Positions 42,826-53,219 of a stretch of 64,000 nucleotides of DNA are shown in pieces. The notes under the pieces are model-generated. The model was given only the letters and a program-made list of their open reading frames with translations, did no database searches and was not told the origin of the DNA. Every line of letters starts with the position of its first letter. The stretch's first letter is position 1. A program made the position numbers and the translations under genes. Source of the DNA: Zygnema cylindricum (Eukaryota > Streptophyta > Zygnematophyceae > Zygnematales > Zygnemataceae); NCBI GenBank assembly GCA_037447655.1, contig JBBHKE010000861.1, positions 98,081-162,080 of the forward strand, written 5' to 3'.

Positions 42826-45736
42826 TGTTATGGGCCCACCCTCTAAGGTGCCCACCTTCAATGGATCAGGGTTCATCTATTGGGAAGCCATGATGATGGG
42901 GGCTTTGTGCGAAAAACGATACTGGGGTATTGTTAGTGGACAAGTGAAACGTCCACCCGAGGAACTCCACCAGGGTTTGGTGGAATAAGGTTTGCTGGAG
43001 GAACCTATGTTGCAGCAGAGGAGGCAAATGACAGGGACAACACTGTGTCCGAAAAAGGGAAGGAGAAGGACACACCTCTTACTCCAATTGCTCCTATTAC
43101 CACGGCACCCGGAGCGGCGACTGTGAAGACCGCGGAGAACGACACCCAAACGTGGGAACACATCAACATGGCTGCCAAAAACTTCATTCTAAGACACCTC
43201 ACTCAAACTTTGGCAACCCTCCATCTTCACATTTACAAGGCCAAGGAGTTGTGGGTGAATTTGGTGGAAATCTATAGAGCTGGTACTATTCAAGAGCTCC
43301 AGTTGGCCGAACAAAAAATAGTAAATTATAATTACAAAGGGGGAAAGATGTTAGACTATTGTAATGATCTCTCTTGTTTGTATATAGAGATGGAGAGTGC
43401 CGGATGGACAAGTACAATGAAAATGAAAGCTAACACTCTCATCATGATGTTACTCGACGAGTATGAAAACATTGTGTACGAAGTACAGGAAATGACTGAC
43501 AATTCATGGAAGTGGAACACAGTGGTCCGGATGATACTCATGCAGGAGAACACAATTGAGATTAAGAGGGGGGGGAAGAGCATCCAAGCTCTAGCTGCAG
43601 GAGGAAACCGATGGGGAAAGGAATTGTAGAAACCATTCAAAGGAGCGAAAGATTAGCTTGGAGGACGGCGGCTCCCAAATGGTCTTTGTCACTTTTGCAA
43701 AAAGCCGGGACACTTTACAGCGGATTGTCTCAAGCTGTCGAAGGTGAGGCACCAATAGAACCGTGGAGGGGGTCCTTCCGGAGGGAAGAAGAATGCACTT
43801 GTGGTCACAAAAGTGAGAGGAGAGACCGAGGACGAGTCCTCTAAGGTGGAGGATGGGGAGCTTCTTGTTGACGAGAGTCTAGAAGAGAAGGAGATCCCTT
43901 GGAAACAAATGTGTGCTCTCGAAGCAATTTGGGAAGCTCCACAGGAAGAATTGATCATCAACTCAGGTGCATCCATACATATGTGTCGTGATAAGCAACT
44001 CTTCACTGAGCTAAGAAAGATGCCTACTGTACAGATAGAGTATGTGGATGGGAGAGTGGTTACCACAGATCTAGTGGGTTTAGTAGATCTGAAAGTTTTA
44101 TTGGAGGGTAAGACTTCGATACTCACATTCTCAGATGTACCCTACATTCCTCAACTGAGTAAAATTTTTGTCTCTACATCTGTGTTAGATGACAAAGAGT
44201 TTGATACCTTCACTAGAAAGGGAATCTTCATAGCTAAGTATGGGGATGAAGTCTACTTCACGGAAGATAACGGTAGCCAAGGAATGTTTAGGCTTAACTT
44301 GAGTAATGAAAAGAAAAAGGCTTACTATGTTGGTGTTCAAAAGTTTATGATCTGGCATAAGCGGTTGGGGCATGTGCATTTTGATAGGTTGTGGGAAATG
44401 AAGAAACATGGTGTAGTAGAATGCATTCACTTTAGTGATAATAAAATGGTGGATGATTGTAGTGGATGTGCTCAAGGAAAAGCTCACAGACTTCCTTTTC
44501 CCAAAGCCGCCAGATATAGGGGGAAAAGGTACTAGATTTAGTCCACACAGATATCTGGGGACTTGCAAAAGTACCTTCGGTTTGAGGGAAGAGGTTTATG
44601 CTAACAATAACTGTTGATTGGTCTAGGTACTCTAGATTATACTTCCTAAAAACAAAGTCTGAAACACCAACTTATTTCAAAAAATATAAAGCATGGAGTG
44701 AGAATTTGCATGGAACCCCATTAAGAGAATAAGAAGTGATAATGGGGGAGAATACACCTCTAACCAGTTGGAGGAATACCTGAGAGATTAAGGAGTTCAG
44801 CACCAGAAAACTGTACCATATAACCTGGAACAAAATGGGGTAGCTGAAAGATTAAACTTAACACTATCAGATAGTGTATGTAGTATGTTGGCTGACAAGA
44901 AAATAGGAAAAAGATTTTGGGCAGAAGCCATGAAGTGTGCCAACTACATTAAGAATAGAGTCCTTACCTCAGCCGTAAAGGGAATGACACCTTATAAGAG
45001 ATGGGTTAGAAGGAAACCACATATCTCACACCTTAAAGTATTCGGTAGCCAAGTTTACAGTCTTGATACGGATAAGAAAATCTGGAAACTAGATGCTAAA
45101 GGCAAACTTGGATACTTTGTAGGATATAATAAGGATGTCAAAGGATATAGAGTCTATGACTTAGCAAAGTAAGATAATATTATAGTCAAACACCTAGTTG
45201 TCATGGATGATAGAAAGTCATTTGACCACTTCAAATATACAAAAAAGATAAAAATCCATCCTGAGTCTAAAAGCGAGGAGAGTCATGTCTTTCCCGAAAA
45301 GGACACGACTTAAACAGTGATTGCAGATTCAGGGGAGATCCAAGATATAGGAGATCTACCGGACACCTCACATATTCCTATGGACTTTGAGGAGACAATA
45401 GAAGGAACTAGAACCGGCTTCCATGAATAGGGGAGCCGATCAGACAGTAAGGAGAAACGCGAGACTTGCTTCCATTCCAGCCTCAAAGTTTGAGGGAGGG
45501 AGAAGGAGCAGCAAAAAGATACAAGAGAAATAGGCTGCTCATAAGGTAACTAAGCTATCTCATCCTGATGAGCCTTAGTAATACTTAGAGGCAATGAGCA
45601 GTCCATAAAACGACAGATGGATTAGAGCCATAAATGATGAGATGGCATCCATCATGGAAGCAAATACTTGGGAACTAGCAAACTCTCCTCTAGACAGAAA
45701 ACCTTTTGGCTGCAAATGGGTATTTAAACTAAAAAT
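42806..45736 (+). pseudogene. Copia F gag, protease, integrase and start of RT
   Basis: ATG 42806 in the LTR, then M-E-D-T-E-L-H-V-M-G-P-P through the primer site. The gag core (43045-43629) keeps tryptophans that are stops in D and E. The zinc knuckle region (about 43685-43730) is frameshifted. Protease has N-S-G-A-S instead of D-S-G-A-S (about 43960), losing the catalytic Asp. Integrase zinc block W-H-K-R-L-G-H (44355), C-S-G-C (44460), then frameshifts, H-T-D near 44545, S-D-N-G-G-E near 44735, and the C-terminal part 44885-45172. The linker and RT start reach K-W-V-F-K-L-K at 45712-45735, where copia H interrupts. Confidence 0.87.
42826..42840 (+). other. Copia F primer binding site, anticodon arm of initiator tRNA(Met)
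   Basis: TGTTATGGGCCCACC matches the complement of the initiator tRNA(Met) anticodon arm at 14 of 15 positions, directly after the LTR. It encodes V-M-G-P in the gag frame. Confidence 0.85.
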
Positions 45737-46622
45737 TGAAATTTTGTGAGCTCCGTTGCCCCACAGAATGCACAGTTCACAAGTAGCCACTAGGATAGTA
45801 TCAACCCACTTTGGTTTCTTCGATAATAATTTCCACCTTGGAAGGAAATGTCTCTGACCAGCCTCACCATTGTGAGGACAAGAATCCTTTGAGTCCAACG
45901 CAAAAAGAATCGCCGAATTTTCTCTCGTGAACAATTAGTTATGGTTGGCCAAAGACAACCTATTTATACAGAAGGTCACCTGGAGAGAGGCGCCTCAAAT
46001 ATTACTAAGTTATAGTATGCCTCCTCTCAGCTACCTATTACTGAACCCTAGTCCAATAGGAATCGTGTATAGTACAAAAGGTATATTAGCCGATGTACTT
46101 ATTGTACGACCATTGTACAACATGGCCTTGAAGGTGACGCATGTCAAATCAGGAGCCATGGTTCCTCCTCCCATCTTCTGTGGTATCCAAATAGTGTCAC
46201 GCCACGTGGAATTGCGTGAAGCTATTTCTAAAGGCCGCCTTGAGCGCATTCCATGTGGCGACTGCAACGAAGGCCGTCGGATCAATTAAATTTACATGGT
46301 TCAGATTCGTGTTCGTGCATGAATTGTTTCATATGCGTTTCGTAGTCAGTTTGGTATAAATTTGCCGATGTGTCACCATTTGATTACGTATCAAATCTAA
46401 TACGTTCATCGTTTCGTTGTGCCTTAATGGTTAAGGCATCCGGCTATACATAATCTATAGGTCGTAGGTTCAAATCCAACAGAAGGCACAATTTTGGTAA
46501 AATGCCACTCTACTTTAGTCTGCACCTTCTAAATAGCGAGGCAGCCATGGCCTGTCTTTCATTCTCTTTCTCTCTCTCTCGTTTAAAAAATAGAGACAAG
46601 ATAGAAATTACCTTTTTCATCA
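45737..46622 (-). repeat. Copia H 3' LTR
   Basis: 886 bp, ending AAAATTTCA at the left and starting TGATGAAAAAGG at the right (consensus TGTTGAAAA). TATA TATAAATAGG at 45959-45968; SL2 CCTCAC-AATG-GTGAGG (45862-45877) and SL1 (45882-45896) on the minus strand; tRNA-like module at 46419-46489; TC-rich run at 46563-46580. Confidence 0.9.
46419..46489 (+). other. tRNA-like sequence antisense to copia H 3' LTR
   Basis: A 71-nt stretch opens GTGCCTT and closes AAGGCAC, a perfect 7-bp acceptor-like pairing. It has an A-box-like AATGGTTAAGGCATCC and a T-arm GTAGG-TTCAAAT-CCAAC with a canonical TTCAAAT loop (B box). The T-arm lead-in GTCGTAGGTTC resembles plant tRNA(Arg). The anticodon arm does not fold cleanly and I cannot assign an isotype. 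Most likely tRNA-derived, fixed in the LTR; Pol III activity is not shown. Confidence 0.6.
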
Positions 46623-47283
46623 CTCCCTTTAATTTTTAGCTCTCTTTTTCTCTCAACCCACAACCATTTCTGCAATAAACTAATTTTGGTGAAGAACTGT
46701 TTTGGTCATGATATCAGCCAGCATTTCCCCATCCGGTTTGTACACAAGTTTGATGATTTTGTTTTCAACTTTTTCTCTCACAAAGCTAAGCCTTATATCC
46801 ATATGCTTGGCCTTAAAATAATGTATGGGATTTTTAGCAATTGCAATTGCTACCTGGTTATCACATAAAATGTTTTGCACTCCATTTTTCTTAATCCCAA
46901 TTCTTGCAGTAAAGATTCCACCCACATTAATTCTTTCACAGCTGCGCATGATGCCATATAATCAGCCTCCATTGTAGAATGAGTGACAAATTTCTGTTGT
47001 TTGCTGCTTCAGCAGTATGCACCCTGCCCAATTTGCAAAACATATCCAGAAGTTGACCTTGTGAGTGGCACATCTCCATAACTAGCATCACTCCAAGTGG
47101 TGATGTTAGTATTCTCCCCTCCCAAATTTAACCATAATTCCCTTGTTCCCACAAGATATCACATTACCCTGTTAGTTGCCTCCCAGTATTTCTTTCTCGG
47201 ATTTTTCAAACTTTTACTAAGAACTCCTACACATGCTGCTATGTCCGGACGTATACAGTTCATAAAGTACATAGAGATATCCT

Positions 47284-47515
47284 TGAAACTCTGAGACCTC
47301 CATAAGTCCTCAGAGTGGACAGCTTCCAAGAAGCCTCTAGGATAACACTGACCCCTTTGTGTTTCTGCAAAAATAACTGCCACCCTGACAGACAAAAACT
47401 CTGACCAACTTCACCCTTGTGAAGACAAGACTCCCCTGAGTCGATAGCAAAAAGAATCTCTGAATTTGCTCCCCTGAGCAGTAAGTTATGGAGGGTCAAA
47501 GTTGACCTTTTGTAC
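47284..47515 (-). repeat. D-type LTR fragment inside copia H pol
   Basis: 232 bp closely matching the last part of the copia D LTR, from its TATA-like position (GTACAAAAGG) to its terminal bases (GAGTT plus a changed CA). It carries SL2 (47409-47424). It sits where about 100 codons between R-L-T-Q and Y-F-M-N-C of RT/RNase H should be, and reads in frame from RT into the fragment. Confidence 0.88.
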
Positions 47516-50192
47516 TGAGTTAGTCTGATTATTTTCTTGTCTCTATCCCTTTCCATTTGTATTCCTAAAATGTACTTAGCTTCTTCTAAGTCTTTCATAT
47601 CAAATCGACAACTCAAACTTCTTTTTAGTTGATTTATTTTCTCAATAGATTTACTCAAAACAAGCAAATCATCCACATACATTGCGATAAAAATTGCACC
47701 ATTTTCATCTTCAAAAAGATAAATGGAGTGATGTGAGCTGATCGGTATGTAACCCAGACTAGTAAGGAACTCATCCAATTTCATGTTCTATTGTCGGGGC
47801 GCTTCTTTCAATCCGTATAGTGATTTAATCAACTTGCACACCATGCTTTCTTCTCCCTCCTCTACAAATCCCTCCGGTTGTTTCATGAAAATTTCTTCTT
47901 ATAGTTCCCTATTTATAAAAGCACGTTTTATGTCCATTTGATGTACTTCTAAGCCTTCCGCTGCGGCTATACTTAGAAGAATTCTAACTAAGGGAAACCG
48001 GACTACCGGTGCAAAGGTCTCTTCAGAAACAATTCCCTCCTTCTGAGTGTATCCCTTTGGTACAAATACTAACCCTTGTAAGTTCTATAAGAGAAGAGCA
48101 ACCATTGGGTTCAATTTTAGTTTAAAAACCCATTTACAACCGATTGGTTTTCTATACAGAGGACAATCTACTAACTCCTATGTGTTTGCCTCTATTATGG
48201 AATTCATTTCTTCATTAATAGTTGTTTTCCATCTATCCCATTCCAAGCTAATTATGGCTCTCAAATATGTTTTAGGTTCTTCCGGATGGGATAGCTTGGT
48301 TAACTTACTGTTGGCCATTCTCTCTTGAATACGTTTGCTGCTTCTCCGTCCTCCCTCTAATATTCTTATGCCGATATTGAGGGCATCCTCGGATTCTGTT
48401 TGGGTACAACTTCATCTCCCATATTTGTGGACTATGGTTCTTCTTCAGTTTCAGTTTGAAGTGGAGCCTCATGCGTCTCCTCCACTTTCTTGTCATCTGA
48501 ATTTCCTACAAATTCAATTTCTTCCTTGTGTGCTTCTTCAATTAGTTCAAGGTAAGGATTAAAATCCAGATCCGGAACTATCATGATTTTAACTTCTTTG
48601 GTGTATTTAAACGGATCTATGGATTTTACTTCATCCATAACTACAATGTGTTTGGCTAAGATTATATCCCTTTTCTTTTGATCATACAATCGGTATCCTT
48701 TGCTATCTTCATCATATCTGACCAAGTATCATGGCTTTCCTCTTGCTTCTAACTTCTACTTTGTTTTGTCATTATCAAAGCTAAACACTTGACTTCCAAA
48801 CACTCTCAAACTAGATAATTCTAGTTTTCTTCCGGTCCACCTCTCATATGGAGTTTCATTTTTATTAGCTGAAGCTAGAATCCTATTTTTGATGAAGTTT
48901 GCATAATTCATAGCTTCCGCCCAAAACCGGAAGCCTATCCTCTTATCAGTTAGCATACTCCTTGACATATCACCAAGTGTTTTATTTAGTCTTTCGACTA
49001 CTCCATTTTGATCCGGATTATCGAGAACAGTTTTTTGATGATGAATTCCTTTGTTTATTAAAAACTCTTTAAACTCATTTGAGGTGTACTCCCCCCATTA
49101 TCACTTCTTACTTCTTTTATGGAGGTCTCATGAAGTTTTTCACTCCAAACTTTATATTCCTTAAAGTATTGCAACACTTCTGACTTATGATTATTGAAGT
49201 ATACCTTAGTATATCTAGACTAGTCATCGGTGATGGTCAACATATACCTTTTCCCTCCGTGTGAGAGATATCTCGCCGTTCCCCACACATTTGTGTATAC
49301 AAGCTCCAAGACCTTCTCTCTTTTATAAATGGCAATCTTTGGGAAAGAAAGTCTATGGATCTTCCGTTGTGCACAACCACTTCAATCATCTACCATTTCA
49401 AATTCCTCAAACTTTATTCCATCCACTATTTCTTTGGTCTTCATTTCTTTTAATCTATCAAGATGCACATGTCTAAGTCTCTTATGCCACAACATAATAT
49501 CACTTACACAAGAGTAGAGGGCACCTTTCTTTTCATTGCAAAGTACAATTCTAAACATTCCTTGGCTACCTTTTTCAACTACGAAATAGACCTCACCATC
49601 AAAACTAACGATAAACCTTCCTTTCTTAGTTATTGTGACGAAATCTTTCTCATCTAAGACAGCTGTAGAGATCAGATATTTGCTAAGCTCAGGTATACAT
49701 AGCACATCTAAAAGAGTGACAATGGAGACTTTCCTTTCAACTATAACCTTTAGGTCCACTGATCCCACAAGGTTTGTAGTAACAACTCTACCATCCCCAA
49801 ATTTTTTCTTAACAGCGGGGATCTTCCTCAACTTTGTAAACCACCTTTTGTCTTTGCTCATATGAATAGATGCTCCCGAATCGATGATCCACCCTTCCTC
49901 CGAGGGTTCTTTCATACCTCCAAATGCTCATTTTTGCTTTATTGGTATTTCCACCTAATTATCTCTTTTTTTATTGTGGAGAAGCTCCTCCATCTCCTCT
50001 TTGTTGCTGTTCACCTTCCCGTATTTCATACTTAATTCTTCCAATTAGGTGCAATCAACAATGTAATGTCCCGATGTTCTGCAAAAGTGACAAACGCCTG
50101 TCTTTGAAGCTCCCATTTCTTGTTTATTGGGTTGTCCTCCTCTTTTTCCCTTATAGATAACGCCTGAAATATCTTTTATGGCCACCGTACGT

Positions 50193-50207
50193 GGTGGGCC
50201 CATAATC
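50193..50207 (-). other. Copia H primer binding site, anticodon arm of initiator tRNA(Met)
   Basis: On the minus strand GATTATGGGCCCACC, 14 of 15 matching the complement of the initiator tRNA(Met) anticodon arm and identical to the copia E site. Confidence 0.85.
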
Positions 50208-50962
50208 TCTAATTTTGTGAGCTCCGTTGCCCCATAGAATGCACAATTCACAAGTAGCCATTAGGATAACATCAACCCACTTTGGTTTCCCTGATAATAA
50301 TAGCCACCCTGGTAGGCAATGACTTTGACCAGCCTCACCCTTGTGAGGACAAGACTCCCCTGAGTCCAACGAAAAAAGAATTAATGAATTTGCTCCCTGA
50401 GCAATTAGTTATGGTTGGCCAAACAGAGCCTATTTATATAGAAGGTCACTTGGAGAGAGGCGCCTCAAATATTACTAAGTCCTAGTCTGCCTACTCTCAA
50501 CTACCTATTACTAAACCCTAGTCCAATAAGAACCCTATATAGTACAAAAGGTATAGTTGCCGATGTATTTATTGTAGAACCATTGTACAACATGGCCTTG
50601 AAGGTGACGCCAGTCAAATCAGGAGCCATGGTTTCTCCTCCCATCTTCTGTTGTATCCAAATAGTGTGACGCCACGTGGCATTGCGTGGAGATATTTCGA
50701 AAGGCCGCCAAAAGCGCATTTCGGTTGGCGGCTGCAACGAAGGCTGTCTGATCAATTAAATTTACACAATTCAGATTCACGTTTAAATGTAATATATTCA
50801 TCGTTTCGTAGTGCCTTAATGATAAAGGCATCCGGCTATACATAATCTATAGGCCGCAGGTTCAATTCCAGCAGAAAACATAATTTTGGTTAAATGCCAC
50901 TCTAGTTTAGTGTGCACCTTCTAAAAAGCGGGTCAGCCATGGCCTGTCTTTCATTTTGTTTT

Positions 50963-51005
<43 letters not shown>

Positions 51006-51044
51006 TAAAAAATAGAGACAAGATATAAAATACTTTTTTCAACA
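50208..51044 (-). repeat. Copia H 5' LTR
   Basis: 837 bp, starting TGTTGAAAAAAG at 51044; its inner end has decayed from TTTCA to TTAGA. TATATAAATAGG at 50429-50440; SL2 CCTCAC-AAGG-GTGAGG (50333-50348) and SL1 GACTC-AGGG-GAGTC (50353-50366) on the minus strand; tRNA-like module on the plus strand at 50811-50877; a TC microsatellite at 50968-51002. Confidence 0.9.
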
Positions 51045-51705
51045 AAACTGAATCATAATAATACCAGTGAGAGATATAACCCTCGTTTGGTAGCAAAGTG
51101 GTTTACCCAAAAAGAGGGGATTGACTATGCAAAGATTTTTGCTCCAATTGTTTGGTTCCCATCACTAAAGATTCTCGTCAATGTAGCAGCAGCTGAAAAC
51201 ATGGAAATTCATTAGATGGATATTAAGACCACATTTCTTTATCGTGAGTTAGAGGAAGAAATCTTCATGTGGCAACTAGAGGGATTCGTGGAGAATGGGG
51301 AAGAGAGCAAAGTCTATAGGCTCATAAAGTCCTTATATAGACTTAAGCTGGCTCTCGACAGTGGAAAAAGAAACTTGAATAATTTCTCACCGGTCTACAA
51401 TATATTTGGATCATCTCTGACCATTCTATCTTTACGTTTAAAGATGAGAAAGGTGTGATTTTCATTACAATTCATGTGGATGATCTACTGGTGTTAAGTA
51501 AGTCTTTGGAAAAGATCAATAAGTTAAAGAAAGATCTTATAAGCAGATTTGATATGAAGGATTTAGGGGAGGCATTGTTTATTTTGGCAATCTAAATGGA
51601 GAAAGACGAGGGAAAAAGGTTATCAGACTTACTCAAAGGAAGCAATAGGTAATATGCTTCAAAAGTTTTAGATGGAAAAGGCAAATAATTGTACCACTCC
51701 CATGT
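51045..51705 (+). pseudogene. Copia F, right part of reverse transcriptase
   Basis: Resumes the F RT frame with L-V-A-K-x-F-T-Q-K-E-G-I-D-Y (51090), M-D-I-K-T (51217), L-E-E-E-I-F-M (51249) and I-K-S-L-Y (51325). The catalytic box is H-V-D-D-L (about 51470), and C-T-T-P-M comes just before gypsy I at 51706. Stops and frameshifts are frequent. Confidence 0.85.
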
Positions 51706-52215
51706 TGTAACAGGGTTACAGAGTAAGGTAATTAGTAGTTAGCAACTAGGCTGCTATGGTAGCGATGTCAGAGTAGCGCAGCTGCGATTCCAGACCAGCG
51801 CAACATAGCTGTATAGGAGCTTAGCAGCATAGCTACTTAGTGGCGTGGCAGCATAGCAGCGTAGCAGAGAAACGCAACTTAGCAGTATAACAACTCCGCG
51901 GAATGTAGATCGAACGGTATTGTTCTAGAAGATATTTTGGGGATTTGTCTCAGTTGACCGTGAAGGTCCACGTGTATAGTTGTACAGTACTAGGTTGACT
52001 AGCAATTAGCTAGTTTAAATAGTCAATAGGCTTAGTGGATAGGACACTCTTCGAATAGACCTACGCAGCGAGCGCAATCTTGTACTCTCTTTCAAGTAAT
52101 AAAGCGCAACTTTGTTTGTCAGTGCTGTGTGCTCCTACTGTTGCTACGGGAAGATCCTTGGTGTTTTTCGCTGTGCATTGTGGCGTGCTTTGGCGCGCTA
52201 TTGTCCCCTTTTTCA
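51706..52215 (+). repeat. Gypsy I 5' LTR
   Basis: 510 bp. The middle (51770-51900) is a run of GCAGCATAG/AGCAGTATAG/GCGCAGCTGCG variants, a degenerate CAG-rich repeat. The end CCCCTTTTTCA is followed by CTAGTATCAGAGC. Confidence 0.93.
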
Positions 52216-52216
52216 C

Positions 52217-52228
52217 TAGTATCAGAGC
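52217..52228 (+). other. Gypsy I primer binding site
   Basis: TAGTATCAGAGC starts 1 nt after the LTR and matches the complement of the initiator tRNA(Met) 3' end (TGGTATCAGAGC) with one mismatch. Confidence 0.85.
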
Positions 52229-52249
52229 GATTTCCCGTGACTCGACAGC

Positions 52250-53200
52250 ATGGACGAACACGGCGTATCCACTACAGAAATGTTAGCGCAAGTTCTCAGG
52301 GAGTTAGAAAGCGTTAGATTACAGAACGCGCAGCTGAGCAACACCGTCGCAGCCTTGGAGTCTCGTCTTGGGGATCGTCCTCATGGAGGCATAGAGAGAT
52401 ACTTCAGGAGACCGAAATTGAGACTTCCCGACGAGTTTGACCGTGTAAGACACAAGAACCTTGACACATGGCTATTCTCCGTTGCGAACTATCTCGAGAA
52501 TTTTCCTAGCCTATCGGATCGTGAGAAGATTCACTATGAGGGTGGTCTTCTTAAAGGGGCAGCCGGGGCATGGTGGAGGAGAATGGTGGAGAATGATGAG
52601 GTACCGACCGTTTGGGCTCTCTTCATTCAATTCCTCCGTGACGCTTGGCAGCTCGTCAATACGATGAAGGCGGCAAGAGATAAGATCGCAGTGCTGAAGC
52701 AACGAACCTCAGTGTTGGAGTTTACGCAGCGGTTCTTAGAGTGCAAAGTTCAAATACCCACGATGACGGAGGATGAAGCCGTGGATCGCTACGTGAAGGG
52801 GCTTAAATCCTCTTTTCGTAGGGATGTGGAACAATGGTTTGCTTGGGAAAGCACGACTCTTAACTTCTCGACAATCAAATAATTTGCGGAGCGGACCAAT
52901 TCGGTTGACTTCAACCTCCAAAGACCTAATCATTATGGGTCAAGCAGCGGCGGAGGAAGTCAACGAGACGATGGTCCAACCCCCATGGAGCTCAGAGCAA
53001 TTGACGAGGATAAGGAAGTGGTCAACGTCCTGCGGAGAAAGAAGAAACCTACAAAGACCAAGACCAATGACTTATTCCCTCGAGGAGCTTCAGCGGAGGA
53101 GGCAAAATGGCCCTATGCTTCCAATGCGGTTCCCCAGATCATATGGCTCGAGAATGTCCAAAACGGAAAGGTCCCAAAAAGGGAACTCTTAACGTTATGA
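52250..53200 (+). pseudogene. Gypsy I gag
   Basis: Starts at ATG 52250 with a Leu/Gln/Glu-rich coiled-coil-like stretch (residues 10-40). The retrotransposon gag domain follows, with W-L-F-S-V-A-N-Y, G-A-A-G-A-W-W and L-F-I-Q-F-L-R-D (52470-52640), then Y-V-K-G-L and F-R-R-D-V. A TAA at 52880 breaks the frame. A CCHC knuckle C-F-Q-C-G-S-P-D-H-M-A-R-E-C lies at about 53117-53158, one frame over from the adjacent open frame, so there is also a frameshift. Confidence 0.85.
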
Positions 53201-53219
53201 GGTTAGCCGGAGAAGAAGG

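Larger units (their letters stand above)
46680..50251 (-). pseudogene. Copia H gag-pol pseudogene
   Basis: Reading leftward: ATG 50251 in the 5' LTR, then a frame through A-T-E-L-T-K-L-E-I-M-G-P-P across the primer site. Nearly all of gag is missing up to the knuckle C-H-F-C-R-T-S-G-H-Y-I-V-D-C (about 50090-50050). Protease D-S-G-A-S-I-H-M (about 49880), integrase zinc block W-H-K-R-L-R-H (49490), a TAG at the conserved D-D-W position (about 49220), integrase C-terminus (48968-48700), RT Y-V-D-D-L (about 47675), then the LTR fragment, RNase H start Y-F-M-N-C (47265), and RNase H tail D-N-Q-V-A and H-M-D-I-R to 46680. Multiple stops and frameshifts. Confidence 0.88.
45737..51044 (-). mobile_element. 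Copia H, minus strand, nested in copia F
   Basis: Minus-strand element with LTRs at 50208-51044 (5') and 45737-46622 (3'). Flanks are AAAAT (45732-45736) and AAACT (51045-51049), one mismatch apart. Joining F across the site restores K-L-K-L-N ahead of the RT core, so AAACT is the original target. Most of gag is deleted, and a 232-bp piece of a D-type LTR replaces part of the RT/RNase H region. Confidence 0.92.
41828..51705 (+). mobile_element. Copia F, split by copia H and cut on the right by gypsy I
   Basis: 5' LTR (41828-42825), primer site, gag-pol to the RT start (45736), then 5.3 kb of copia H, then RT continuing 51045-51705, where gypsy I begins. RNase H and the 3' LTR are absent. F and E share the LTR start, the ATTGCA end and most gag wording, so they are close subfamilies. 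Confidence 0.9.

Noticed and set aside
46419-46489. A functional tRNA gene
   Set aside because: Acceptor and T arms pair, but the anticodon arm does not, the partner LTR has lost the acceptor pairing, and no anticodon can be placed with confidence.
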